DNA of 64,000 bases, taken from positions 1 to 64,000 of IMG/VR virus record IMGVR_UViG_3300037234_000551. One strand, given 5' to 3'. This document shows positions 34,343-43,593 of the stretch, piece after piece. Positions within the stretch are counted from its first letter, which is position 1, and each line of letters begins with the position of its first letter. Under the pieces are notes generated by a model that saw only the letters and a list, made by a program, of their open reading frames with translations, was not told where the DNA came from and did no database searches. Origin of the DNA: a virus. The translations under genes were made by a program, and so were the position numbers.

Positions 34343-35668
34343 ATGGACAAGAATGTTCCAGACTTATATAGATCATATGGTCAATATGTGAACGCATTTC
34401 GAGCGTTCCCTTTAGACTTAGATGGGTTAAAACCTGTTGAGAGAAGAGTACTTTTATCAGCATATCAAATTGCAAGCGAAAGATTTGTCAAGAGCGCTAG
34501 AGTCGATGGTCATTGTCTCGGTCACTACCATCCTCACGGGACTTCCTATGGGACGATTGTTCAACTTGTTAGGCAGGGTTTCTTGAATGGGCAGGGTAGT
34601 TTTGGGGCCAATATAGGGGTTGAACCAACCCCTCCTGCTGCCATGAGATACACTGGTTGTAGATTATCAAAAACTACCAAGAACCTTGCCTTCAAGTTGA
34701 TCAAGTATGTTCCTTGGCAATTAGGAGAATTGGACGAGAAAGAACCATTATTTCTTCCAACAATGTTCCCTCTCTGTTTACTTGGAGAAGAGTATACTCA
34801 AGGTATAGGTTTTGGTTATAAAACATTCATTCCGTGTTTTAGAATTGAAGATCTATATAAGAGGTTATTATTTCTTCTTGGTCAGAGGAAGACAAAACCA
34901 ATTATTAAACCAATATCAGATTGTGCAATTGTTTCTTCAGACAAAGAAATTGAGAGTCTATTATTAACTGGTAAGGCTTCTATTTCTGTTAAAGGAGTTA
35001 GCATAGCACATCCAAAGGATCATTCAGTTATTTTAAGGTCGTGGCCTCCAGGTAGAAAGTTTGAGTCTCTACTCAATAGGTTTGCAGAGGAGAGGGAGAA
35101 TAATGATATTGGTTTTCAAGATCTCTCAACAGAAGAAACATATATTGTATTCAAAGTTTTGAAGCAGAGAAATAAAGATGCGATATACAATAAGTTTGTG
35201 AAAAAGTTAGACAAAGTGCTTACAGGCAATATCCCGTTTGAAATGATTGTTGTTGATTCTAATAGACAAGTTAGAGTAGCATCAGTTGATGAGTTGTTAC
35301 TAGGTAGCCATAAGATGTTTCTTAATTCAAATGTAGCAATGTTGGAGTCTGAGATATCTCGCTATCAAAACATAAGGAAGGAGTATTTAGTACTTCAAGC
35401 TATTAGACCGATTCTGTCTGAGCATCTGAAAGAAGAAATAAAGGATGTTAAACTGGTAATTGACGATATTTGCAAAAGGACTGATTTGAGCAAGAAAATG
35501 GTTACTAGTCTTTTTGCAAAGTATAGAATTAATAAACTTCTGAGTCTATCCATTGATATAGATGAGATAAATCAGGAGGTTACGAACTTGAAAGCAAATT
35601 TAGGTAATGCCTTTCAATTTTCATTAGATCAGTATGCGGAGGTCATGAATGGCAAACAAAAAAAATAA
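34343..35668 (+). CDS. Type II DNA topoisomerase, DNA-cleaving subunit (GyrA/ParC-like)
   Basis: 441 residues, about the size of T4 gp52 and much shorter than GyrA since the C-terminal beta-pinwheel is absent. DGLKPVERR, the GHYHPHGT winged-helix loop, and PAAMRYTGCRLS with the DNA-linking Tyr at 103 are all present. Partner of the subunit at 32150. Lack of the wrapping domain argues for relaxation or decatenation rather than negative supercoiling. Confidence 0.95.
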   Translation: MDKNVPDLYRSYGQYVNAFRAFPLDLDGLKPVERRVLLSAYQIASERFVKSARVDGHCLGHYHPHGTSYGTIVQLVRQGFLNGQGSFGANIGVEPTPPAAMRYTGCRLSKTTKNLAFKLIKYVPWQLGELDEKEPLFLPTMFPLCLLGEEYTQGIGFGYKTFIPCFRIEDLYKRLLFLLGQRKTKPIIKPISDCAIVSSDKEIESLLLTGKASISVKGVSIAHPKDHSVILRSWPPGRKFESLLNRFAEERENNDIGFQDLSTEETYIVFKVLKQRNKDAIYNKFVKKLDKVLTGNIPFEMIVVDSNRQVRVASVDELLLGSHKMFLNSNVAMLESEISRYQNIRKEYLVLQAIRPILSEHLKEEIKDVKLVIDDICKRTDLSKKMVTSLFAKYRINKLLSLSIDIDEINQEVTNLKANLGNAFQFSLDQYAEVMNGKQKK

Positions 35669-36119
35669 ATTATCTAGATTGGTAGAAGCATTACCAGATC
35701 TCCTTCGTAGAGCAGAAGAACACAATGAAGATTGCCTCAATTGTAATGGTCGGGGCATAAGTTACAGAAAAATTGATATCTATGCTCCATGTTACAATTG
35801 CAGATCATCTGGAAGAGTTCCATTCGTGGACAATATTATTCCAAAGAACAATCCGCCTGACTTCGATGTGATGAGAGATATTGCTGAACGAAATGTCCAT
35901 ATACTTACTAGATTTATTAGAGAAGAATACGCTAAAATTGGAGTTGAGGTGGATATAAGGCTCAATTTTCCAAACCCAAATCGTGGTAGTATAGCAAGAC
36001 ATTGGGAGGAAAGAAATTTAGATAGGCCACCCTTTGGGGATATATATCCAGCGGATGGCAATCTTGAAGAGAAAATTATGCTTGAACCGCTAAGGGAGGA
36101 GAAGAAATGTACTCTGTAA
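35649..36119 (+). CDS. Hypothetical protein with DnaJ-like CxxC zinc site
   Basis: 156 residues. CLNCNGRGISY...CYNCRSSGRV (about 27-52) is a pair of CxxCxGxG-like motifs as in the DnaJ zinc domain. The rest is not recognised. GGAGGTCATGA precedes ATG 35649, overlapping the topoisomerase A gene by 20 nt. Confidence 0.65.
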   Translation: MANKKNKLSRLVEALPDLLRRAEEHNEDCLNCNGRGISYRKIDIYAPCYNCRSSGRVPFVDNIIPKNNPPDFDVMRDIAERNVHILTRFIREEYAKIGVEVDIRLNFPNPNRGSIARHWEERNLDRPPFGDIYPADGNLEEKIMLEPLREEKKCTL

Positions 36120-36526
36120 CTAAAACCTTCAGAGTTTCATGTGGTCATCGTTTGAGCAAACATCCAGGTCTCTGTAAGAATTTTCACGGTCACAATTTGA
36201 AAATTGAAGTTACTGTTTCAAGCAGAACTCTTGATGAAAACGGAATGGTAATTGACTTTTCAAGTTTGAAGAAAGAGATTGAGGGAATTGTTACTGACTG
36301 GGATCATGCGTTATTTCTTAATGTAAATGATATAGAGTGGGCTGAATTTATGAAACAGAAGGAGATGAAGGTAGTTATAGTTCCTGGAGAACCTACTGCT
36401 GAGAGAATGTGCTCTGAGTTATTTATTACATTGAGAGAGAAGATGAGAAGTCTAGAGAGACCTGTACACATAAAGAGAGTTAGGATTTGGGAAAACGATG
36501 ATTCAATGGCAGAGTATGAATCGTAA
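36107..36526 (+). CDS. queD: 6-carboxy/6-pyruvoyl-tetrahydropterin synthase (QueD-like)
   Basis: 139 residues. The zinc histidines (CGHRL and NFHGHNL), the catalytic Cys in LCKNFHGH, VIDFSSLK, and DHALFLN with the Asp-His pair are all in place, so it should convert dihydroneopterin triphosphate to 6-carboxy-tetrahydropterin. This is an early step to preQ0 and 7-deazaguanine, used by many phages to modify DNA against restriction or by tRNA modification. No QueC, QueE or DpdA is recognisable within the window, so the rest of the pathway must be elsewhere. Confidence 0.85.
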   Translation: MYSVTKTFRVSCGHRLSKHPGLCKNFHGHNLKIEVTVSSRTLDENGMVIDFSSLKKEIEGIVTDWDHALFLNVNDIEWAEFMKQKEMKVVIVPGEPTAERMCSELFITLREKMRSLERPVHIKRVRIWENDDSMAEYES

Positions 36527-37935
36527 TGTATACTTTAAAAAAGAGAGCAGGCATTGCAATACCAAGAACCTATGAGAATGATGCGTTTTATGTGAAAATG
36601 AGAGCTTCCTTAACAAGAAGGTCACTAGACTATCATCAAGAATCAATATTTGTAGTTCACAGGTTCTTCTTGGAGTCTGAGAAGTTTTTGACAGTTCCTA
36701 GGTTCTTCCCGATACATGAGTACATTTCAGACTGTCATATTGAAGACCACAGTCATGTGGGTGAGGATATTAAGATAGATCATAACATAAAGTTTCGAGA
36801 TGAGTTACAAGAAAATATGGTTAATCACATGCTTAGTTGTAATAATGCAACAATTCAAGCACCACCTGGATCTGGAAAGACTGTAGTTGCGCTGTATGTG
36901 ATTGCTATTAAGAAAAAGAAAACACTGATTCTAGTTCACAGAGACACTCTTGTTGATCAGTGGGCAGAACGTGCGCTAGAGCATACAAATATAAATAAAA
37001 ATGATATAGTAAGATTAACGTCGTCTAATTTCATTCACGCTCTCAAGAAACCCCTAATAATTACGACTGATCAGACGATGGTATCAATATTAAAGAGAAA
37101 TAGATATAACTTTCTAGTAGCATTGAATCAAGCAAACATTGGAATGTTTATTGCGGATGAGGTACATACTTCTGTTGGAGCTCCAAGATTTTCAGAGTGC
37201 TCCATGCACATGCCGGCTAGGTTGACTTATGGTCTAAGTGCGACTCCATATAGATATGACGGCAATGGAGATATTATCAATTACCACTTGGGCGAAACAT
37301 TCACACCTGAGGGTGAAGCATCTGTTATGGATGCAAAGGTTACAGTTGTTCTGTTTGATTCTGGAATGCTGAACAGAAGTTATAGATATATTTACTGGGG
37401 TGATAAGTTTCAAAGATCTAGATATTTGAGTCAATTAAAGAAATCAGAAGTTTTCATGTCTTTATGCAAGGGTCTCTTGACAAAATTTTCTGCTAATGGT
37501 AGGGAAGTTATATTCGTCTCTGAAAGAATTAAAATGATTGAGGAACTCTTCAAATGGTTGAAAGTTCCTAGCAAATCAATGTTTATTAGAAATGCAACAA
37601 ATGAGGAGTTGAAATTTCAAGTGACATTTGCAACTCCTGGTAAAGTAAGAGATGGAGTTGATATTCCTAAAAAAGACTGTTTGATTATGACAAGTCCAAT
37701 AAGAAACATTGAGCAAATATGTGGACGAGTTGTAAGGGAAGCAGATAATAAAAGTAGACCTGTAGTTGTAGACATGATTGATGTAGGAGTTTCAGAGATA
37801 CGAGAAACATATTATGGTCGATTGAGGTTTTATCGGGATAAGCAGTGGGAAGTAGACTACCTTATTGCATACTCCGATGGGCGAATAAATGAAATAGATG
37901 AACAAGTGGCAATCGAAATAATCCGGGGTGAGTGA
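36526..37935 (+). CDS. SF2 DNA helicase, UvsW-like
   Basis: 469 residues. Q/Walker A region APPGSGKT (about 112-119), motif Ia LVHRDTLVDQW, DEVH box (IADEVH, about 208-213), SATPYR motif III, and near the C-terminus GRVVREA, motif VI. The N-terminal 100 residues form a DNA-binding extension. UvsW of T4 reverses forks and unwinds R-loops and branched DNA; the neighbouring gp47/gp46 genes match that setting. Confidence 0.9.
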   Translation: MYTLKKRAGIAIPRTYENDAFYVKMRASLTRRSLDYHQESIFVVHRFFLESEKFLTVPRFFPIHEYISDCHIEDHSHVGEDIKIDHNIKFRDELQENMVNHMLSCNNATIQAPPGSGKTVVALYVIAIKKKKTLILVHRDTLVDQWAERALEHTNINKNDIVRLTSSNFIHALKKPLIITTDQTMVSILKRNRYNFLVALNQANIGMFIADEVHTSVGAPRFSECSMHMPARLTYGLSATPYRYDGNGDIINYHLGETFTPEGEASVMDAKVTVVLFDSGMLNRSYRYIYWGDKFQRSRYLSQLKKSEVFMSLCKGLLTKFSANGREVIFVSERIKMIEELFKWLKVPSKSMFIRNATNEELKFQVTFATPGKVRDGVDIPKKDCLIMTSPIRNIEQICGRVVREADNKSRPVVVDMIDVGVSEIRETYYGRLRFYRDKQWEVDYLIAYSDGRINEIDEQVAIEIIRGE

Positions 37936-38165
37936 TGAAACTATCAGTTGAAGAATATATAGATTATAGTCATTTATGTATACTAGAGACTCTTTTAGAA
38001 AAGAGTGTTGAGTTTCAACGACTAAACTTACCTTCAAGAGATGTGTTATTAGGAGAAGTGAAGGGTGAATTAAGGAGGTTCGATAAGTTGGACCGTGATA
38101 GGAGAATAGCCGCTACAAGGTCTGGAGAGAGTATGGCGCATAGGATCTATGGAACCTGGAGATGA
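37932..38165 (+). CDS. Hypothetical protein, 77 aa
   Basis: Coupled by a 4-nt overlap (ATGA) to the helicase and 3 nt from the nuclease gene. Helical, charged. Not recognised. Confidence 0.65.
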   Translation: MMKLSVEEYIDYSHLCILETLLEKSVEFQRLNLPSRDVLLGEVKGELRRFDKLDRDRRIAATRSGESMAHRIYGTWR

Positions 38166-38168
38166 ATT

Positions 38169-39191
38169 ATGAAATTCGCATTGTCAGCAGATTGGCATTT
38201 TGCTGGTTATACTCAAGATAAGTTGATTGGTGGTCTACCTGAAAGATTGACGGTCTTGAAGGGTTGTATTGAGTCAATGCTAACACATTGTAAGGAGCAT
38301 GGGATTGATAGGGTTATTGTTGCTGGAGATATCCTTCATGGAAAATCAATTATTTATGCTCTTGCTCAATCAGTTTTGATAGACCTTTTCAATGCTTATT
38401 CGGATATAGAGTTCTTTCTGTTAGACGGTAATCATGACCTATCCGGAAAGGGTGAGGATGCAGTATCGGCACTAAGAGGTCTGGTTGCGTGTGATAATGT
38501 TATACTTATCGTAAAAGATTATTGGGAACATGATGGTGTTGCTTTTGTTCCCTACTCTTATAATATGGTAGATATTATTAAGCAGAACTCTTGTAAGTTT
38601 CTTATTTCCCATTTTGGATTGAATGAAGCTATATTAAATTCTGGAGTTAGTATAGTTTCGAAGATGGGTCTTAGAGACCTCGTTGGGAAATATGAATATG
38701 CTCTTCTTGGTCATTATCATTTGCCACAGGAGATGATCGCTAATGAAATTAAAGTATACTATGCAGGGTCTCCAATTCAATTAGATTGGGGTGAGAAGCA
38801 CGAGGAGAAAAGATTTCTGATTGTTGATACAGAAACTGAAACAATTGAATCTGTGCCAACCGTTGGTTATAAGCAGTATCACGAGTTTAAGATAACAAAT
38901 GAAAATCGAGATGAGATAATAGACAAGGCAAAGAAATTTCAAGCAATAGGTCATGAGGTTAGAATATTTCGTGATGATTTGGGAGTTGATATTGAACATA
39001 TTGCTGAAGAATTTCTCATCATTGACAAGGCCGAAAAAGATATTACTGATAGAGGCATTGAGTCTAGCATGTCTCTAGATGAAAAGTTTTCGAAGTACTT
39101 AGATATAAAAGGAGTTAAACCGGAAGATCAACCAAAGTATTTAGAGGTTGGTCTCCAGATTGTCGAAAGGGCAGCAAAGGAAACACAATGA
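38169..39191 (+). CDS. Recombination nuclease subunit, SbcD/Mre11-type (gp47-like)
   Basis: 340 residues with the calcineurin-type phosphoesterase motifs: SADWHF, VAGDILHG, LDGNHD, ISHFGLNE and LLGHYHLP, which ligate two Mn ions. With the gp46-like SMC ATPase at 39727 it forms the end-processing nuclease that prepares DNA for recombination. Two small genes separate the pair. Confidence 0.92.
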   Translation: MKFALSADWHFAGYTQDKLIGGLPERLTVLKGCIESMLTHCKEHGIDRVIVAGDILHGKSIIYALAQSVLIDLFNAYSDIEFFLLDGNHDLSGKGEDAVSALRGLVACDNVILIVKDYWEHDGVAFVPYSYNMVDIIKQNSCKFLISHFGLNEAILNSGVSIVSKMGLRDLVGKYEYALLGHYHLPQEMIANEIKVYYAGSPIQLDWGEKHEEKRFLIVDTETETIESVPTVGYKQYHEFKITNENRDEIIDKAKKFQAIGHEVRIFRDDLGVDIEHIAEEFLIIDKAEKDITDRGIESSMSLDEKFSKYLDIKGVKPEDQPKYLEVGLQIVERAAKETQ

Positions 39192-39484
39192 CAAAAAAGA
39201 AGAAGGCAAACCTGTACAACCCAGCTAATGTTACAATAAAAGATCTCTTGGATTTAATGGTGACTCTTGCTGGTGGTCCTGTAGATGAGGAACTCACACT
39301 TAAGGAACAGGATGCAATGACTGCGGTTGCTGGAATGCTGATAAGATCTGGCTATCAAGTAACGAGATATTCTATCTTATCATATTTTGATTCTGATGAC
39401 TTTGATGGAATCGAGCAACACGCACAGGTATGGATAGAAAGATTATTTGGTTCAGTGCTATGGGTGGATGATGAGAAAAGTTAA
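39188..39484 (+). CDS. Hypothetical protein, 98 aa
   Basis: Overlaps gp47 by 4 nt. A basic N-terminus then a small alpha/beta domain; ends WVDDEKS. The last bases of this gene are repeated just before the gp46 start (39719-39742). Unknown function. Confidence 0.65.
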   Translation: MTKKKKANLYNPANVTIKDLLDLMVTLAGGPVDEELTLKEQDAMTAVAGMLIRSGYQVTRYSILSYFDSDDFDGIEQHAQVWIERLFGSVLWVDDEKS

Positions 39485-39742
39485 ATGGAGAAATTATGGA
39501 TGATAAACTTTATGATTTTCTGCTCAAATTACCAAGGGCAAACCTCATTCATTTGATGTGGTCCGCTTTGGACGAAATGCAACATTACAATGGTCAACCA
39601 AGAACCGCAGCGATTGTAAAGGCGCTGGATGCAAAAGAATTAAAAGACGGATGGAAATTGCCCACGCTCAAAAAAGTAAGGGAATCCACAGACAACATTG
39701 GTCTTTAAGGAGCATTATGGTGGATAATGAGAAAAGTTAAAT
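39463..39742 (+). repeat. 24-nt direct repeat flanking a small gene
   Basis: Copies at 39463-39486 and 39719-39742 (core ATGAGAAAAGTTAAAT) differ at one base. The first is the end of the 39188 gene; the second reads VDNEKS-stop and supplies the ATG of the gp46-like gene. The 39496 gene lies between, so it looks inserted with duplication of the upstream gene end. Confidence 0.75.
39496..39708 (+). CDS. Small conserved-type phage protein, 70 aa
   Basis: Contains SALDEMQHYNGQPRTAAIV, a pattern I have seen in small phage proteins of unknown role. Helical. AAATGGAGAAATT precedes ATG 39496. Located between the two halves of the recombination nuclease inside a duplicated boundary. Confidence 0.65.
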   Translation: MDDKLYDFLLKLPRANLIHLMWSALDEMQHYNGQPRTAAIVKALDAKELKDGWKLPTLKKVRESTDNIGL

Positions 39743-41937
39743 TCAAAAAGGCAGGAGCTGAGAACTTTTGTTGTTACATTGAACCAGTTGAGATCGAATT
39801 TAAAGGAGGTCAACTCGTTCTTATAAGCGGTCCTAACGGAGTTGGTAAGTCGACTCTATTCGATATAATTCCATTTACATTCTATGGAGTTACAACGAAG
39901 AATTCGAGAGCAGATGATGTAGTAAATACAACCGTTGGTAAGAATTGTAAGACATGGGTTGAGTTCGATGTTGATAATATTGAATTCTTAGCTGAGCGTT
40001 ATCATAAGTTTACCAAAGTCGGAAGTACCGTTATCTTGAAAGAGAAGAGAAATGGGAAATTCGTTGACATTGGAAAAGGTCATAGGGAGGTCAAACCGAT
40101 AATTGAGCGTCTCATTACTCCTGAGAAACTCTTTATGAATACCCTACTGTTTGGCCAAAAGGTTAAGAATTTCTTTACTGACCTAACTGACTCTCAGCAA
40201 AAGGAAATATTTAGGAAGATATTAACGTTAGATGATTATGTCACATATTCAAAGGTATCTACTGAGATCCTTAGTGAAGTTGAGAAAATCATACTTTCAA
40301 TTGAAGGTGATATAAAAACTCAAGAGATTTTAATTGAGGAAACAAAATCTCTGATCGCTCATTTCGAACTTGAGAAAAGAAAGTTCTATGATCAAAAGCA
40401 AGTTGAACTTGAATTTCAAAATACTCGTTACAGGAAAAGACAAGAAGATGTAAATACTCTAGAGGTCTCTATCAAGGAGTATATGGACTTAGACCTTGAG
40501 TCAGAAATGAGTAAGAACTCTGAGCAAATCAATCAGACATATTCAAAGTTGTCTTCAATTGCTTCAGATATAGAAGCTAACATTAATGAAGTAAAGTCAA
40601 AGGCAGCATTGAAACTTTCAGAAATGAATACCGTTGCTGACGATACGAAGCGGAAGGCACATGAGAAACTTGCAGATGCTATTTACAAAGTTGACAAAAT
40701 ACTTAATGAAGAAGATAAAGAATTGCTGTTAAGTATTAATGAGATAGAAAATCAGAAATCCCAGATGAGACTGAAATCAGTTACTAATGGTGACAGAATT
40801 CATGTAATGCTTGAACAGACTAAAGAGTTTAGTAATGCCATATTGGACGGACAGGTGTCAGTATGTCCAACTTGCAAGCAAGAAATTGATGAACCAACTG
40901 TCACAATTCTTAATGAGCACCTGGATGAAATAAATACAAAAATTGAACAGCTTCGGCAAGAGAATTCCGAAATAGATAAAGAAGTTCTTAAACTACAGGG
41001 AGAAGTTGAAAAACAACACATTGAACTCGCAGAGATAAAGGCAAAGGCAAGCAGGGAAGCAAAGACTCATCGAGATGCCCACGCAGAGATAATTGAAGGA
41101 ATTGATAAGAAACTTGGTGAACTTACAGAGCAAATAAATGAGTTAACAATCCAGGCAATTGATGGTATTCGAGAGGAGTCTGAAAAGAAAAGAAAGTTTT
41201 TAGACCTGGAGTTGGAGAATTTGAGGAATAAGGCGGCTGGTCTTCAAGCTAAACTTGATCACCGCATAACCCTTGAGAAAGATCTTGCGGGTCTGGAGTC
41301 CGAGCTAAAATCAATTGAAGAAATGATTAAGTCAATCGAAGAAAAGGAGTATGACGAGATTCACCTAAGAGAAGCAATTCAAAAAGAGGAAGTGCTTATT
41401 GGAGCAGTTGTAACTCTCAAGAAAGACTTGGAGATTGAGAAGAAGGAAATAAAAGTCCTTGAGTTTTGGAAAGGAGCTTTCTCATCTGCTGGTATTCCAA
41501 GTATGTTAATTGATGAATCAATTCCCTTTATGAATAGGAGGATATCATATTACTTGGAGAGAATTGCAGGTGGAAGATATATTGTGTCATTCGATACGTT
41601 GAAAGCTACAAAAGCTGGAGAGATGAGAGACAAAATTTCAGTGAATGTTCTTGACACCAAGACCAAGGCAAACTCACGAGTACAATTTTCAGGAGGTCAG
41701 ACAAGACTTGTAGACATCGCCACCATTTTAACCCTTGGCGATCTACAAAATCTCATCCATGATATGCAGTTTAACATCATATTATTTGACGAGATATTTG
41801 ATGCACTCGACGATGAAAATATATCGTATGTATCAAAGTTGCTTCGTTCACTTATAAATGAAGATAAGAGTATATTTATTATTAGTCATAGACATATTGA
41901 TCAAATTGATGCAGATGAAAATTTGAGATTTCTGTAG
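39727..41937 (+). CDS. Recombination ATPase, SbcC/Rad50-type (gp46-like)
   Basis: 736 residues: Walker A GPNGVGKST near residue 37, long coiled coils (about 170-350 and 400-590) around a zinc hook CPTC at about 380, then signature FSGGQTRLVDIA, Walker B IILFDEIFDALD and ISHRH switch His. A complete Rad50-like SMC ATPase that bridges DNA ends and drives the nuclease at 38169. Confidence 0.93.
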   Translation: MRKVKFKKAGAENFCCYIEPVEIEFKGGQLVLISGPNGVGKSTLFDIIPFTFYGVTTKNSRADDVVNTTVGKNCKTWVEFDVDNIEFLAERYHKFTKVGSTVILKEKRNGKFVDIGKGHREVKPIIERLITPEKLFMNTLLFGQKVKNFFTDLTDSQQKEIFRKILTLDDYVTYSKVSTEILSEVEKIILSIEGDIKTQEILIEETKSLIAHFELEKRKFYDQKQVELEFQNTRYRKRQEDVNTLEVSIKEYMDLDLESEMSKNSEQINQTYSKLSSIASDIEANINEVKSKAALKLSEMNTVADDTKRKAHEKLADAIYKVDKILNEEDKELLLSINEIENQKSQMRLKSVTNGDRIHVMLEQTKEFSNAILDGQVSVCPTCKQEIDEPTVTILNEHLDEINTKIEQLRQENSEIDKEVLKLQGEVEKQHIELAEIKAKASREAKTHRDAHAEIIEGIDKKLGELTEQINELTIQAIDGIREESEKKRKFLDLELENLRNKAAGLQAKLDHRITLEKDLAGLESELKSIEEMIKSIEEKEYDEIHLREAIQKEEVLIGAVVTLKKDLEIEKKEIKVLEFWKGAFSSAGIPSMLIDESIPFMNRRISYYLERIAGGRYIVSFDTLKATKAGEMRDKISVNVLDTKTKANSRVQFSGGQTRLVDIATILTLGDLQNLIHDMQFNIILFDEIFDALDDENISYVSKLLRSLINEDKSIFIISHRHIDQIDADENLRFL

Positions 41938-41949
41938 AAAGGGGGGTTT

Positions 41950-42120
41950 ATGCCGACATGTCCATTCTGTGGTTATCGAGTTAGAAAGGGTTTAGGAAAT
42001 AAGAGAAAGGTGAGAGGTACAAATACATGGGCACACAAGAGGAAAAGATGTCCAAAAAAACCAAAAGTGTACGTCGATGGACCGAGATACCCAATTCAGA
42101 GATCAAGTATCACACCGTGA
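41950..42120 (+). CDS. Tiny basic zinc-finger protein, 56 aa
   Basis: ATG 41950 after GAAAGGGGGG. Begins MPTCPFCGY, then a very basic stretch with a late H-x4-C (HKRKRC), so a C2HC zinc finger on a Lys/Arg-rich peptide. It overlaps the next gene by 94 nt in another frame; both have plausible ribosome sites. Confidence 0.55.
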   Translation: MPTCPFCGYRVRKGLGNKRKVRGTNTWAHKRKRCPKKPKVYVDGPRYPIQRSSITP

Positions 42121-42323
42121 TAGTATCTGATGGCCATGTCCATAGCCTACATTTAAATGGGAGATTGAAAGGGATATCTCCTACCCCGTCAAAGGTTGTA
42201 ACAGTTATGGGTAATATAGGTCCTTGTGAGGGTTGTATAGTACGACCGAACTGTGCAGAAATGTGTGATGCAAAGGAGACTGCCTTAGTCTATGACATGA
42301 TGACCAGGAGGGAAAGGACTTAA
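42027..42323 (+). CDS. Small Cys-cluster family protein (PCxxC-x5-C-x3-C)
   Basis: 98 residues; GAGAGGTAC before ATG 42027 (ATG 42048 alternative). Near the C-terminus it carries GPCEGCIVRPNCAEMC, one of six copies in the window of the pattern (P)C-x2-C-[IL]-x4-C-x3-C. Followed at once by another member of the family. Confidence 0.65.
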   Translation: MGTQEEKMSKKTKSVRRWTEIPNSEIKYHTVIVSDGHVHSLHLNGRLKGISPTPSKVVTVMGNIGPCEGCIVRPNCAEMCDAKETALVYDMMTRRERT

Positions 42324-42526
42324 TGATAGAAGTCAAGTCGTGTATTCTAACTATTGGCAGAATATCAATGTACACTTCTAAGACAGTAGCTGAAACTAAG
42401 GGTTATAAGTCGAGATATCTAAAAAGGAGTAAAGAACCTATCGTAAATAATCCCTGTGATAGTTGCCTGATTATTTCCACTTGTACTGTCTGGTGTGATG
42501 AGAAGAAAGAGTATCTTTGGGAGTGA
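42323..42526 (+). CDS. Small Cys-cluster family protein, 67 aa
   Basis: Start overlaps the previous stop (TAATGA). The C-terminus carries NPCDSCLIISTCTVWC, the six-member family motif. It ends 2 nt before the radical-SAM gene, so it is made with it and could be its partner or peptide substrate, by analogy with how peptide-modifying radical-SAM enzymes are arranged. Confidence 0.65.
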   Translation: MIEVKSCILTIGRISMYTSKTVAETKGYKSRYLKRSKEPIVNNPCDSCLIISTCTVWCDEKKEYLWE

Positions 42527-42528
42527 AG

Positions 42529-43593
42529 ATGGATAAAATTCAAATTGTAAGTTGGCTCTTGACAAGGAGGTGTAATCTCTCCTGTGATTACTGCAGGATT
42601 GCGAGAGATTACAAAGCTAGACCGAAGAACGACTATCCATCTTTGGGTCATTACCTTAAGATGGAAATGTCAACGGGTTATGTGCTTGAATGTCTGGGCC
42701 GACTTCATGCACATAATCCAAATTGCTTTCACATTTTGTATGGCGGCGAACCCTTACTAAGAAAGGATCTACCAGAGATTGTAAACTATTGTAATGACAA
42801 TGATATTAACTACACTATCATAACTAACAACAGCGATGAAGTTCAGCCAATGTTAGAAAATTTGATAGAGAAAACTGATTATATTACTGGACTGACATCC
42901 TCAATTGATCCAATCATCTTCTCAGCGGAGGAGGAATCGGACCGGGTCAAAAAGAGCATCAAGGGTCTTGAACGGCTAAGAAAGTATCGAGAGTGTATAA
43001 AAGATCTCGTTGCTGAGATAACCGTTGATAGCAAAACAGTTGGTCATTTATATCAACTTGTTTATGAGCTAACTCAACTGGGCATAAGCAGCGACATCAC
43101 AGTCATTGACATCGCAAAGAGTCCATACTATGACTTTGCTCATATTACGGACTCGGATCTGCTAGTGCAGAAAGACAGTGTACTTCTAGATGCTTTCGGT
43201 CGAATCCTTGACAACAAACTAGATGTTCATATGGCCTCGGTCCTCCTCCCTGCGATAGTAAGTATACTTCCGGCAGAGTTGGATTGTGAAATTGAAAAGG
43301 ACGTGCACAACTTAACAATTGATGCAGATGGATCAGTTAGACTATGCCTTAGGATCAGGGGTAAGTCAACTCCGTCAATAAAAGCAATCAATTATATAAG
43401 TGAGGACGGACGTCTTAATCCTGTGTTGAAGAAGATGCTTGCAAAGGATAAGAAAAATTTCTGTCGGAAGTGTAACTGGACTTGTATGATTATGTCCAAA
43501 TTGTTGTCGAAGAATCCAAATCTCTTTGATGACTTAATCCATAAGGAAAGGAGGGCAGATGGTAAAAAGGGCGTCTCCAAAATCAATGCATGA
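42529..43593 (+). CDS. Radical SAM enzyme with C-terminal Cys cluster (SPASM-like)
   Basis: 354 residues from ATG 42529 (TTGGGAG upstream). CxxxCxxC at C15, C19 and C22, then YGGEPLL, the SAM-binding GGEP. The C-terminus has LTIDADGSVRLCLR and later FCRKCNWTC, a pattern typical of SPASM/twitch auxiliary clusters. Such enzymes often modify ribosomal peptides or act as maturases. It lies directly after two Cys-cluster mini-genes. The substrate is unknown. Confidence 0.85.
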   Translation: MDKIQIVSWLLTRRCNLSCDYCRIARDYKARPKNDYPSLGHYLKMEMSTGYVLECLGRLHAHNPNCFHILYGGEPLLRKDLPEIVNYCNDNDINYTIITNNSDEVQPMLENLIEKTDYITGLTSSIDPIIFSAEEESDRVKKSIKGLERLRKYRECIKDLVAEITVDSKTVGHLYQLVYELTQLGISSDITVIDIAKSPYYDFAHITDSDLLVQKDSVLLDAFGRILDNKLDVHMASVLLPAIVSILPAELDCEIEKDVHNLTIDADGSVRLCLRIRGKSTPSIKAINYISEDGRLNPVLKKMLAKDKKNFCRKCNWTCMIMSKLLSKNPNLFDDLIHKERRADGKKGVSKINA

